Of a stretch of DNA of 18,552 nt, positions 1 through 7,747 are shown one piece after another (the stretch's first letter is position 1; each line of letters starts with the position of its first letter). The translations under genes were made by a program, and so were the position numbers. The stretch comes from JBBDRV01 sp040905285 (GTDB lineage Bacteria; Bacteroidota; Rhodothermia; Balneolales; Balneolaceae), in the NCBI GenBank assembly GCA_040905285.1, contig JBBDRV010000211.1, positions 1-18,552 on the forward strand. The letters are read 5' to 3'. The notes under the pieces are model-generated. The model saw only the letters and a list, made by a program, of their open reading frames with translations, had not been told where the DNA came from and did not search any database.

Positions 1-86
1 CCATATTGAACAGGCCACATTGAACAGGCCACATTGAACAGGCCATATTTGAACAGGCCATGGTGAACAGACCATATTTGAACAAG
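1..86. repeat. Tandem array of a 14-15 bp unit
   Basis: Six consecutive copies of a unit close to CCACATTGAACAGG start at 1, 15, 29, 43, 58 and 72. Four are 14 bp and two (43-57 and 72-86) have an extra T and are 15 bp. Copies 2 and 3 are identical and the right-hand copies are more diverged. The mixed unit lengths break any reading frame, so the array is probably non-coding. It begins at the window edge and may extend to the left. It lies downstream of corA on the minus strand. Its function is unknown. Confidence 0.85.
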
Positions 87-182
87 TCATGATGGTTGAA
101 AATCAGTGTACATTGGTACTATAAAGAAAAATAGATAAAGAGGGAACTTATCCATGCAGGCAATTTCAGAATACAGGCATTT

Positions 183-1325
183 TCAGAGCCAGCCTTTTCT
201 TCTGAAGAAGATGACCATACCTGCAAATATGCCTGCCATGAGGACCAGTGAGAAAGGATATCCCAGATACCAGCTTAGTTCAGGCATATTGTACGGGCTC
301 GCTTCCGGATCAAAATTCATTCCATAAATCCCCGCTATGAACGTGAGGGGGATAAAAATGGTGGCGATGATCGTCAGCACTTTCATAACTTCATTCATCC
401 GGTTGCTCAGTCCGGACATATACATATCGAACAATCCGAAGACCATCTCCCGGCTGGTTTCAATACTGTCAATTACCTGAACGACATGATCGTACACATC
501 CCTCAGGAAAATCTTGACGTCGTCACTGATTAACGCTGAATCATCCCGTATTAACGAATTGATACCGTCACGAAGAGACCAGACTGACTTTCTCAGGAAG
601 ATGAGATCCCGCCTGAGGGAATGCAGGTGTTTCAGATGATCCTGTTCCGGATTTTCCATCACCGCCTCTTCAACGTTTTCAATGGATTCGCTGATCACGT
701 CAAGTGCATGAAAATAATGGTCCACAACCGTATCCACCAATGCGTAGGCCAGGTAATCGGGTCCAAACCTGCGCAACCGGGTATTGGATAATTCCAGGCG
801 TTTTAAAATGGGGTCAAAAACAGGTTCGTTGCTTTCCTGAAATGACAATACATAATTATCCCCCAACACGATGCTGATCTGCTCGGTTTGAAGGACAAGA
901 CTGTCATCGTCTCCGGTTTTGGATTTAATCATTCGGAGCACGATGAAAACGGCGTTGGAATATTGCTCGACTTTGGGCCGCTGCGAGATACTGACGATAT
1001 CCTCCTGAACAAGGGGATGTAGTTCAAAATAATCCCAGACGCTTCTCAGTTTTTCAACATCGTGAAGCCCGCGGATATGTATCCAGGTTTTCGACTTGCT
1101 CCGTAGATAGGGCTCCGACCTCTCAATTTTCTGGATGGGAATAACATCGTAATGGTCTTCATCAAAATCATGCACTGTCAGCAATACTTCTTCCAGCCGT
1201 TTTATCCCCGTATGGATGGCGGTTCCGGGAACCTGGCCGGCGGGTTTACGATACAGACGTCTGGCGGGACTGTTGTTAAAAAGGCTTTGGAGTTTATTTG
1301 ATACTGAGCGTGCGGTATTCTTCAT
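183..1325 (-). CDS. corA: CorA-family magnesium/cobalt channel
   Basis: This is an inner-membrane divalent-cation channel of the CorA family, which forms pentamers and takes up Mg2+ (also Co2+ or Ni2+). The 380-residue protein has a long acidic and helical cytoplasmic domain (about 40-310) and two C-terminal membrane helices (about 316-334 and 355-374). The family signature GMN is at residues 335-337, right after the first helix and inside IAGIYGMNF. The protein ends in a basic tail (FFRRKGWL). Some 35 extra N-terminal residues precede the usual domain. The ATG at 1325 has no Shine-Dalgarno sequence, but a TACATTTG promoter-like element lies about 35 bases upstream. It is transcribed alone. 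No transporter function other than CorA fits, although the preferred ion cannot be read from the sequence. Confidence 0.95.
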   Translation of the reverse strand: MKNTARSVSNKLQSLFNNSPARRLYRKPAGQVPGTAIHTGIKRLEEVLLTVHDFDEDHYDVIPIQKIERSEPYLRSKSKTWIHIRGLHDVEKLRSVWDYFELHPLVQEDIVSISQRPKVEQYSNAVFIVLRMIKSKTGDDDSLVLQTEQISIVLGDNYVLSFQESNEPVFDPILKRLELSNTRLRRFGPDYLAYALVDTVVDHYFHALDVISESIENVEEAVMENPEQDHLKHLHSLRRDLIFLRKSVWSLRDGINSLIRDDSALISDDVKIFLRDVYDHVVQVIDSIETSREMVFGLFDMYMSGLSNRMNEVMKVLTIIATIFIPLTFIAGIYGMNFDPEASPYNMPELSWYLGYPFSLVLMAGIFAGMVIFFRRKGWL

Positions 1326-1352
1326 TTCATGGTGTTTTTTTATAATAGCTCC

Positions 1353-1390
1353 ACAGCCACAAATGTAATCAAATTAATGTCATGCAGTAA
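1353..1390 (-). promoter_or_regulatory. 38-bp element upstream of corA (copy 1), probable promoter
   Basis: These 38 bases match 6305-6342 at 36 positions, in the same orientation. On the minus strand the element contains TACATTTG (1360-1367), which fits the Bacteroidota -7 consensus TAnnTTTG. This would place transcription start near 1353 and leave a leader of about 28 bases before the corA ATG. The usual TTTG -33 box is not evident; TTAC sits 19 bases upstream instead. Shared control of corA and the sigma operon is inferred. Confidence 0.55.
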
Positions 1391-1413
1391 TAAACCTGTT
1401 TTCTGAAATGAAA

Positions 1414-1443
1414 AAAGCCTTGTCCCTTTCGGTACAAGGCTTT
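1414..1443 (-). terminator. Rho-independent terminator of the DUF4382 gene
   Basis: A perfect 10-bp inverted repeat (AAAGCCTTGT / ACAAGGCTTT) flanks a 10-base loop. On the minus strand the stem is followed by a run of T. It starts about 30 bases after the stop codon of the lipoprotein gene that ends at 1475, and separates that gene from corA. Confidence 0.85.
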
Positions 1444-1474
1444 CATCACCAGCTTCTCATAACCACTTCACCGG

Positions 1475-2305
1475 TTACTGCTCTTCATTTTCATTGAAGC
1501 TTTCCAGGTCAATATCTCCCAGATCATTGGTTTCACCCGCGGTGACAACTGCATCCTCGATATCTCTTGTTCCGAACCCCTCTTCCCGCGGTTCGACAGA
1601 GACTGTATAGGACCCTTCATCCAGTCCAAAAAGCAGAAATGCACCGGTTTCCTCATCAGCAAAAGTAGTTGAAAGAGTGTCGCTGTCACTGATGGCATAT
1701 ACTGCAGGTCGGGCTTCAGCAGGCGAAATAACCCCCTCAATATGTCCACTTTCAGCAAGACTGGTTGCACGAATGACCGGCTTCAGTAAATAATCTGCCG
1801 GCTGTCCGGATTGGCCCGGTGTAACAATGGAACGGTCCGCATCAAAGTCAAGCAGAAGCTTATAGTCGATACCCTCTGTGATTTCTGCGTGGACATTCAG
1901 CTTGACCCCGGTCTCCGAACCACCCGGTACAAAAAGGGTTTTTTGCTCACCGTTTTCGACTACGTAATTGTCTTCCCGGCTGACAATCAGGCGAATCTGT
2001 GAATAGGTCCCCGCTTCAAGTTGTTCAGATCCCAAAACTTCATAGGCACCGTTTGTCAGTTCAAGAAGATCGAAATGCTGTTGCGGCTCACCAATAGTGA
2101 TCCATCCTTCTGAATCTTCTTCCCTGTTTATTTCGATCCGTTCAATAAATATCTGCACTTCCTCAAAATCAGCAGGATCATCATGCAGCCAGACCTCCAT
2201 GGCCCCGTATGAAGTTTCACCGTTATCACTTGTGTCACAGCCGTATGAGATCAAAACCACGGCCATCAGAATGGCTCCGATTGCGTATTTTATATAATAA
2301 ATCAT
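1475..2305 (-). CDS. DUF4382 domain lipoprotein
   Basis: This is a 276-residue predicted lipoprotein of unknown function. It has a hydrophobic N-terminus ending in a lipobox with Cys23 (ISYGC), so it should be lipid-anchored in the periplasm or on the cell surface. Residues about 34-185 resemble the DUF4382 family: they start with GAMEVWLHDDPADFEEVQIF, and later contain the VLGSEQLEAGTYSQIRL strand. The remaining part (about 187-270) looks like a carboxypeptidase-regulatory-like beta-sandwich (HIEGVISPAEARPAVYA; FGLDEGSYTVSVEP), followed by an acidic tail. It stands alone between the sigma-factor operon and corA, with its own 273-base upstream gap and a terminator. No catalytic residues can be identified. 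Confidence 0.85.
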   Translation of the reverse strand: MIYYIKYAIGAILMAVVLISYGCDTSDNGETSYGAMEVWLHDDPADFEEVQIFIERIEINREEDSEGWITIGEPQQHFDLLELTNGAYEVLGSEQLEAGTYSQIRLIVSREDNYVVENGEQKTLFVPGGSETGVKLNVHAEITEGIDYKLLLDFDADRSIVTPGQSGQPADYLLKPVIRATSLAESGHIEGVISPAEARPAVYAISDSDTLSTTFADEETGAFLLFGLDEGSYTVSVEPREEGFGTRDIEDAVVTAGETNDLGDIDLESFNENEEQ

Positions 2306-2578
2306 AGTCAGTTATTTTTATATTACTTAGGGTTATTTCTGTAGTGAGATAATTTCGGTGTTCTTCACTTTTGCAGTTGTTTGACGAATGAAACGGGAAA
2401 GCGTTACAATTTTACAGCACCGCCGTCAGGGGCAGACAGGAATTTTTGATCATGCGAAGCCATTTCACGGACCAGCCAGACTGTTCAACAGAAGACAGTG
2501 GGCGATAAAAGTGGCCTATAAGAACAGAAAGGAATGAAATGGAATGGGAGGCGGCTGTTATTTACAATAATGTGATTA

Positions 2579-3469
2579 TTATGGCGGCCCACCCCGTCCC
2601 GGTCTGTTTTCCCGCCCCGGCGGGGTATTCCCGGGAATCCCTCCGCCGACGTTGCCGTTAAACAGATTCTGAAGGATTTGTGAAGCGGTAATATTGCCCT
2701 GAATCTGTTGAGACACCCCTTCCAGTACTGCATCGGCAGGCAAGCGGCTTCTGCGTTGAGCCACATCCATGGCACCGGGTAATTTCTGTATGTCAGCCGC
2801 TGAAAAATTGTTTTGAATCGCCCTGACAACAATGGCACTGGCGGCATGTGGTCTTTTAGCCACTTCCGGCATGTCTGATATGATGCTGATCCCCGCAAGT
2901 ACGCTGGATGGTTTTGCCGCCGGTATAGCTCCAGCATCTGTCAGTGAATTCAGTATGTCACGCACCAGGGCCGGCCCTGTTTGTCCTGAAGCAGCTTTGG
3001 AGCCTGCCTTCAGCATTTCATTCCGGAACAAATCCCTGTCGAACCGCTCACCGGAGCTGGCCAGCATTTCATTCACCTCGGCCCCACCCATCCAGGAATC
3101 GACAACCGGCACTACGGATTCCGTACTCCGCCGGATATTCTGCAGGACCTGATCCATCTGCTGAACCGGGATGCCTTTGGCCAGTCCTTCCATGACTTTC
3201 TGAAAAATCATGTCGCTCGGCAGATTTTGTTCGGCCAGAGATACTGCCGGTCCGATGAGTCCAGTCAGCTCCTCATCACTGACATTTCGATCCGCCGCAC
3301 GGGACTGAATGTTCTCCAGCTGTGACTGTTCGATACCGGCAGCGCGGGCTCTCTCTAACAGCTCTGCCAGCGGCTGTTCCTGCGCCGTGCCCGTGACAGG
3401 AATTAAAAACAGAGCGGTCAGCATCAGACACTGTCTGCCATATTTTTTAAATAGTGTTATCCAGTACAT
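2579..3469 (-). CDS. Secreted helical protein of unknown function, fourth gene of the sigma operon
   Basis: I do not recognise a named family. The 296-residue product has a signal peptide (basic start, hydrophobic core about 14-28, likely cut after GTAQ). The mature part is almost wholly alpha-helical and made of short helices rich in Leu, Ala, Gln and Arg, with segments such as LAELLERARAAGIEQSQLEN and LPADAVLEGVSQQIQGNITA that could be degenerate helical repeats. The C-terminus is a flexible Gly/Pro/Arg-rich tail (about 275-296). It starts only 11 bases after the CBM48-containing outer-membrane protein gene, so it is surely cotranscribed with it and with the sigma/anti-sigma pair. A periplasmic accessory or sensing role for that system is inferred from position only. 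Confidence 0.75.
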   Translation of the reverse strand: MYWITLFKKYGRQCLMLTALFLIPVTGTAQEQPLAELLERARAAGIEQSQLENIQSRAADRNVSDEELTGLIGPAVSLAEQNLPSDMIFQKVMEGLAKGIPVQQMDQVLQNIRRSTESVVPVVDSWMGGAEVNEMLASSGERFDRDLFRNEMLKAGSKAASGQTGPALVRDILNSLTDAGAIPAAKPSSVLAGISIISDMPEVAKRPHAASAIVVRAIQNNFSAADIQKLPGAMDVAQRRSRLPADAVLEGVSQQIQGNITASQILQNLFNGNVGGGIPGNTPPGRENRPGRGGPP

Positions 3470-3480
3470 AATTCTATTTT

Positions 3481-4770
3481 TTAGTCAATAAAAACCAGTC
3501 CGTTTGTACCGCCAAAGCCATCCCTGACGGTATAGGTGTCACCGGTGAGTTCGATCCAGCGTTCTTCATCTCCGTCTATCAATAAAATCTTGTATTCATA
3601 TGCTCCCGGATCCAGATTTAATTGAGCTGCATATTGTCTGGATGTTTGCCGGCTCAGCGGAATACCGGGCCGGTGCCAGTCATTGAAGTCGCCGGTTATA
3701 TAAAGTTGTCCGTCACCGGTGTAGTTGATCCGGAGAGATACCGTCCGTTCGTCATTCTGCCGCCAGTCAGCCGCTGCTTTTCCTCTGTTTCCCAAAAACG
3801 GCCGGAATGAATAGCGGAAACCTGCAGAAAACTGGTAATCCTGAAACGTTTCTTCCGATGCCGTCGAGCGGAGGCTCATGTGATCTGCATTTACCATAAC
3901 CGAAAATGTTTTGTGCAACTGGTATTGCAGGGAAACACCCGCCCTGAAAATTCTGTCTTTTTCATCCACAACCATGAAGTCCTCTCCTCCCGGGTTTGCG
4001 GCGCCCCCTCCCGGACCTCCAACGGGAGATCCGCCGGGGCCTTCCGTGGTGCTGTTGACGGTCTGGCTGAACTGATACTGATCGGCATGCAGTCTCAAAC
4101 CAACTCTCAGTCTGGATATCGGTGTATGATCCACCTGTAACTGAAGACTCTGGTTCTCGGAAGGATCATCCAGGTTTCCGTACCATCCCGTCCGTATCTG
4201 CCAGTTAAACCGTGGCCAGAATTCATATTCAAAGCCGTAGTGATCAAAGCGATACCCTTCTGTGGGCTCTTCTTCGGCGGACGACCGGGCTCTGAAAGTG
4301 GACCCCGTTTTGAGCCTTATCTGTGAAAACAGGGTCGGCGACCAGGCAAGCATCGGCTGAATCCACGCAGATTGCCTGTTTATCATACGGGTCATGGTAC
4401 TCCCTCCCGTTTCCACCCCGGCCGACCAATCGGAACTGAATCGGTATCTCAGATTGAGCAGTCCGAATCCACCGCGCAAAACTTCCCTGTCATTAAAGAA
4501 GGGTTCATACACGCCGCCTGCAGTTATATCAGCCGACAGGAAGTCGCCGAGCTTCTGGAGCTGGGCCGTTGATGAGACGAAACCGTATCCTGAGCTTGTC
4601 GATTGATTCCAGCCGCCAAAAAACGGATTCAAAGCACTGTTCGTAGAATAACCTGCCCGGGAATCAACCATAATGAGCCCCTGCCAGTCCTGTGACCAGG
4701 CATATGATGGCATGAACAGAAAGCCGATCATGCAGATTGTCCATATTTTCCAAACCGTCCATAATTTCAT
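3481..4770 (-). CDS. Outer-membrane-type protein with C-terminal glycogen-binding/E-set domain
   Basis: This 429-residue exported protein has two parts. After a signal peptide (about 1-26, PSYAWSQ), residues about 30-325 are rich in alternating, aromatic-bounded strands (for example LLNLRYRFSSDWSAGVETGG and FSAGFRYSFRP), as in outer-membrane beta-barrels. They include a Gly/Pro-rich loop at about 243-262. Residues about 343-429 form an AMPK-type glycogen-binding (CBM48/E-set) domain, with GDFNDW at 360-365, YEYKILLIDG at 391-400 and the ending DGFGGTNGLVFID. The same domain type, with a matching GFGxxN ending, closes the anti-sigma protein encoded just upstream, and the two genes overlap by 4 bases. 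The barrel assignment comes from strand pattern only. A role in cell-surface or periplasmic sensing with the anti-sigma factor is inferred. Confidence 0.75.
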   Translation of the reverse strand: MKLWTVWKIWTICMIGFLFMPSYAWSQDWQGLIMVDSRAGYSTNSALNPFFGGWNQSTSSGYGFVSSTAQLQKLGDFLSADITAGGVYEPFFNDREVLRGGFGLLNLRYRFSSDWSAGVETGGSTMTRMINRQSAWIQPMLAWSPTLFSQIRLKTGSTFRARSSAEEEPTEGYRFDHYGFEYEFWPRFNWQIRTGWYGNLDDPSENQSLQLQVDHTPISRLRVGLRLHADQYQFSQTVNSTTEGPGGSPVGGPGGGAANPGGEDFMVVDEKDRIFRAGVSLQYQLHKTFSVMVNADHMSLRSTASEETFQDYQFSAGFRYSFRPFLGNRGKAAADWRQNDERTVSLRINYTGDGQLYITGDFNDWHRPGIPLSRQTSRQYAAQLNLDPGAYEYKILLIDGDEERWIELTGDTYTVRDGFGGTNGLVFID

Positions 4771-5513
4771 AGAATAAGGACAGCATTTTTATTTCCGAAT
4801 CCATCATCGCGTGTTATTTCAGCCAGGGGATCTGTTACCCACTCTTTTCCGTCTTTTATAAACATGTACCGCTGCTCACCCCGTAAAACCGGCACCAGTC
4901 CGATCCAGACCGGTTTCCCGTCAACATATTCCCTGTCGAGCGATACCGGGTCCCAGTTGTTGAAATCTCCGGCAACAGCCACTGTCTCAGCTTCATCATC
5001 AAAGAAAACAAAGCGGATCCAGACCTCTTCTTCCTGACCGGACACCGCGCGGACCGGTCGGTCGGGGTGACCTGCACCGGTATCCGTTTCCACAGCAGGC
5101 CCACCTGTATGCTCCCCGGAACGATCGTTCAACAGGGGGACTGCCAGGAACAGTGCAAGGATCAGACCGGCAGCCATCCCGAGTACAGGCCGTACCTGAA
5201 ACTGACGTGGCACAAACAGCGGAGTAAGCTTCTCTTTCAGCCTGTCCGGCAGATTGCGTGCAGCTGTCGTATCCGGTTCACTTGCAGATATCTCCTTCAT
5301 TACACGATCCGCAAACCCTTCCGGGACAGTAAACAAGGCCGGGTCAAGCCCTTCTACCTTGTTCATGGACAGATAAAGAGCCCGTTCAAACCGGAGCATC
5401 TCCCGCATCTCCCTGTCGTCGGCAATCATATGCAATGTTTCACATTCTTCATCCGCAGACAACTCACCGTCCATAAACCTGCGTAATATCTCACCGTTAT
5501 CCTGATCTTTCAT
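4767..5513 (-). CDS. Membrane anti-sigma factor with periplasmic CBM48-like domain
   Basis: This 248-residue protein is probably the anti-sigma factor of the ECF sigma gene directly upstream, with which it overlaps by 4 bases. The N-terminal part (1-105) is cytoplasmic and helical: it starts with EILRRFMDGELSADEE, a typical anti-sigma opening. It lacks the HxxxCxxC zinc motif, so it is not a zinc-binding anti-sigma protein. One membrane helix lies at about 109-127. A disordered linker (about 130-160) leads to a glycogen-binding/E-set domain (163-248) with GDFNNWDP at 182-189, YMFIKDGKEWVTDP at 216-229 and DGFGNKN near the end. With this topology the sugar-binding-like domain would be periplasmic. 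Whether it binds a glycan, a protein or neither cannot be read from the sequence. Confidence 0.8.
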   Translation of the reverse strand: MKDQDNGEILRRFMDGELSADEECETLHMIADDREMREMLRFERALYLSMNKVEGLDPALFTVPEGFADRVMKEISASEPDTTAARNLPDRLKEKLTPLFVPRQFQVRPVLGMAAGLILALFLAVPLLNDRSGEHTGGPAVETDTGAGHPDRPVRAVSGQEEEVWIRFVFFDDEAETVAVAGDFNNWDPVSLDREYVDGKPVWIGLVPVLRGEQRYMFIKDGKEWVTDPLAEITRDDGFGNKNAVLIL

Positions 5514-6088
5514 CGCTGCATCTGTTTTTCAATTAATGTTTTCAACTCTTTACGCGCCCGGTGCACCCGTACCTTCAATGCACTGACACCGACCCCCATC
5601 CTTTCCGACATCACCTCATAACTCATTCCCTCTCTGTATTTCAGCAAGAATGGCTCCGAGTAATCGCTGTTCAATTTGCCCAGCGCCTGACTTAACAGTT
5701 GCTTCCACTCCTGGGCTTTCAGTTCACCGTAAGGCGATTTTCCCGGATCAGCCAACCTGTCTTCAAGACCATCCTTTTCCAGTTCACTGAAACGATGTGT
5801 ACGCCGTCTGATATCCTTCACATAATCGCGACAATGGTTCAGTGCCAGCCTGTACAGCCAGGAAGAAAATTTTGACCGGCCCCGGAAGGTTCCCAGCTTT
5901 TCAAAAGCTTTCACAAAAATCTGCTGGGCAAGTTCTTTAACTTCCACCTCATCTGTCTCAAAACTGCGTACTACATGAAAGACCATTGGAGAATAGCGGC
6001 CGACAATCACGCGATAACATTCTTTGTCCCCATTTACAATCCTCCCGATCAGCTGATCTTCAGCCCTGTTCCGATCTGACTTATTCAT
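5510..6088 (-). CDS. ECF-type RNA polymerase sigma factor
   Basis: This is a group 4 (extracytoplasmic function) sigma-70 factor of about 192 residues. Region 2 is visible as the segment with ELAQQIFVKAFEKLGTFRGR and FSSWLYRLALNHCRDYVKDI. Region 4 lies at the C-terminus, with the helix-turn-helix MSYEVMSERMGVGVSALKVR and the basic end VHRARKELKTLIEKQ. I chose the ATG at 6088, because the longer frame would need a TTG at 6118 followed by an unusual extension. Its stop codon overlaps the start of the anti-sigma gene (ATGA). It heads the operon sigma, anti-sigma, outer-membrane CBM48 protein, helical protein. A 38-bp element shared with the corA promoter lies about 220 bases upstream and may indicate self-control. 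Confidence 0.93.
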   Translation of the reverse strand: MNKSDRNRAEDQLIGRIVNGDKECYRVIVGRYSPMVFHVVRSFETDEVEVKELAQQIFVKAFEKLGTFRGRSKFSSWLYRLALNHCRDYVKDIRRRTHRFSELEKDGLEDRLADPGKSPYGELKAQEWKQLLSQALGKLNSDYSEPFLLKYREGMSYEVMSERMGVGVSALKVRVHRARKELKTLIEKQMQR

Positions 6089-6118
6089 AGTTGCCGCATT
6101 CCATGCCCTTGTGTACAA

Positions 6119-6518
6119 TCACTGAATCCCTCAAACCTGCTTATCGTTTGACGATCCAGGCTGAAAAAGGTTACTGTTATTTTACAGCCGTTCAACAGCA
6201 TTTTCAGCAGTTCGAACAGCAGAAGAAATGATAAGCAAAAAACGGCTTCTGAATAACGTCTTTGAGGCAAATCGGCCGGACAACCGGCGGAGAACGCTGC
6301 GGCAACAGCCACAAATATAAGCAAATTAATGTCATGCAGTAAGAAAACCACCGGCGGAAGCTTAAATTTGCAGAAAGCCGCTATAAAGTTGAATATCTAT
6401 GGAAGTATTTTCTACTATGTAATGAATCGTTCCCGGAAATCCCCGGCCAATACGTTAAGGCACAATCGACTATCAGGCACAACCTCTTTATAAGAATAAC
6501 AACAAATCGACCGCTTAA
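6119..6518. other. Divergent intergenic region between the sigma operon and the ZIP gene
   Basis: These 400 bases hold the second copy of the 38-bp element (6305-6342) and otherwise no convincing gene. An open frame on the minus strand (6085-6351) begins MVFLLHDINLLIFVAVAAAF, but its start lies inside the repeated element and its end overlaps the sigma gene, so I regard it as accidental. Promoters for the divergent ZIP gene must lie here, but I see no clear -33/-7 pair for it. Confidence 0.6.
6305..6342 (-). promoter_or_regulatory. 38-bp element upstream of the sigma operon (copy 2)
   Basis: This element matches the one upstream of corA (1353-1390) at 36 of 38 positions in the same orientation. 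On the minus strand it contains TATATTTG (6312-6319), a good TAnnTTTG -7 match. The predicted transcription start near 6305 would give the sigma mRNA a leader of roughly 215 bases. It could instead serve as an operator for the ZIP gene on the plus strand. It is the only long non-coding sequence I found twice in the window. Confidence 0.55.
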
Positions 6519-7334
6519 ATGATAGAATTCATAGAACAGTTTGACCCGATTACCCAGGCTCTTGTCGCTACACTTTTTACCTGGTTTGTGACAGCAGCGG
6601 GTGCAGGTCTTGTCTTTTTAACGAAGGATGTCAACATGAAAGTAATGGATTCGATGCTGGGATTTGCTGCGGGAGTGATGATTGCAGCCAGTTTCTGGTC
6701 CCTTCTTGCCCCGGGTATCCAGATGGCCGAAGAAATGGGGTACATCCCGTGGATGACCGCAGTAATCGGATTCCTGAGCGGTGGGATACTGATGAGGGTG
6801 ATCGACAAGGTGCTGCCTCACCTGCATCCCAGAATGAAAATCAACCAGGCAGAGGGAATCCCCACTTCATGGCAGCGGAGTACGCTGCTTGTCTCCGCCA
6901 TTACACTCCATAATATTCCGGAAGGGCTGGCGGTCGGTGTGGCATTCGGGGCCGTTGCCGCCGACGCCTCGGCAGCGACTATCGGCGGAGCCGTCGCACT
7001 GGCTATCGGTATTGGCCTGCAAAATTTTCCGGAGGGAACCGCCGTTTCAATGCCGCTCAGAAGAGAGGGAATGAGCAGGAAAAAAAGTTTTTTTATCGGA
7101 CAGGCTTCGGGAATGGTGGAACCTGTGGCGGGTGTGGCAGGGGCCCTGTTTGTCCTTCACATGCAAAGTATCCTCCCCTATGCACTGTGTTTTGCTGCCG
7201 GAGCCATGATCTTTGTGGTCGTAGAGGAACTTATTCCGGAATCACAGAAAAATCCTAAAAATATCGATCTGGTAACAATGGCAACCATGATCGGTTTTGC
7301 AGTGATGATGATCCTTGATGTTGCCCTGGGATGA
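6519..7334 (+). CDS. ZIP family divalent metal transporter (GufA-like)
   Basis: This is an inner-membrane transporter of the ZIP family, moving Zn2+ or a similar divalent metal into the cytoplasm. It has 271 residues and about eight hydrophobic segments. The paired metal-site helices are clear: HNIPEG (131-136) and QNFPEG (168-173), supported by SGMVEP (198-203) and the EE pair at 236-237. The combination of His in the first and Gln in the second motif is usual for the GufA/bacterial ZIP subgroup. The cytoplasmic loop between the third and fourth helices is short and has a few His residues (HLHP, 101-104). It stands alone, divergent from the sigma operon and about 410 bases ahead of nirK. The metal transported cannot be told; a link with the copper enzymes downstream is possible but not shown. 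Confidence 0.92.
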   Translation: MIEFIEQFDPITQALVATLFTWFVTAAGAGLVFLTKDVNMKVMDSMLGFAAGVMIAASFWSLLAPGIQMAEEMGYIPWMTAVIGFLSGGILMRVIDKVLPHLHPRMKINQAEGIPTSWQRSTLLVSAITLHNIPEGLAVGVAFGAVAADASAATIGGAVALAIGIGLQNFPEGTAVSMPLRREGMSRKKSFFIGQASGMVEPVAGVAGALFVLHMQSILPYALCFAAGAMIFVVVEELIPESQKNPKNIDLVTMATMIGFAVMMILDVALG

Positions 7335-7747
7335 TCCATACCCGGGGGTTTCCATTCTCCGGGAAACATACCTTGTATTCGTGCATTCACGGCCGCTGTA
7401 ACATTTGACGAATACATTTAGGGGGCAATGGGAAGTCAACAATAACGGACTGTGCACTTTGCATACGTGCTCTTCGCTCACCACGTTTCCCTTTCCGTAC
7501 AACCGGCAGAAAGACGGATACTCTTCCCGGCTTTTCTGCCCCTGACTGGGGCTTCTTCGAGAGAATACACAACGGATCCACAGGTAACATAGAGGTTTAC
7601 AAAGAACCTCTTCCGGCAATGAAAGACAACTATTTCTTACAGAATTAGTTTTGAAAAGATAAAAGAGTACTTTATCTTAAAATAAGATAAACGATACTAA
7701 ATGAAGTTAAAAGACAAGATCAAACCTTCACTTATATCTATAGCATT
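7335..7747. other. Intergenic region before nirK
   Basis: About 410 bases separate the ZIP stop from nirK. The first 300 bases show no convincing gene. Short frames on the minus strand lack family resemblance. A weak hairpin (GCCCC, 5-base loop, GGGGC at 7538-7552) has no T tract. The final 100 bases are A/T-rich and hold the nirK promoter/operator described separately. Confidence 0.6.
7650..7691 (+). promoter_or_regulatory. nirK promoter with overlapping palindromic operator
   Basis: A perfect inverted repeat has arms AAGATAAA (7656-7663) and TTTATCTT (7671-7678) around a 7-base spacer. A third identical half site, AAGATAAA, follows at 7684-7691. A TTTG (7650-7653) and a TATCTTAA (7673-7680), 19 bases apart, give a partial Bacteroidota -33/-7 pair, so the palindrome would occupy the promoter. 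The inner core AAAGAGTACTTTA resembles the core AAAGAGTCTTTA upstream of the Rrf2 gene at 14977-15435. The inferred role is repression by that Rrf2 protein, in the manner of NsrR. Confidence 0.6.

Noticed and set aside
2566..2580. AATAAT-GTG-ATTATT palindrome at the end of the helical protein gene
   Set aside because: It is a short A/T palindrome overlapping the stop codon, weak as a terminator or operator.
2485..2937. 150-codon minus-strand frame overlapping the helical protein
   Set aside because: It is an out-of-phase shadow of the 2579-3469 gene and lacks a start region or family match.
6085..6351. Open frame of 88 codons upstream of the sigma gene, with a signal-like start
   Set aside because: Its start lies within the 38-bp repeat and its end overlaps the sigma gene in another phase. 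There is no family resemblance.
7538..7552. GCCCC/GGGGC hairpin after the ZIP gene as a terminator
   Set aside because: The stem is only 5 bp and no T tract follows on either strand.
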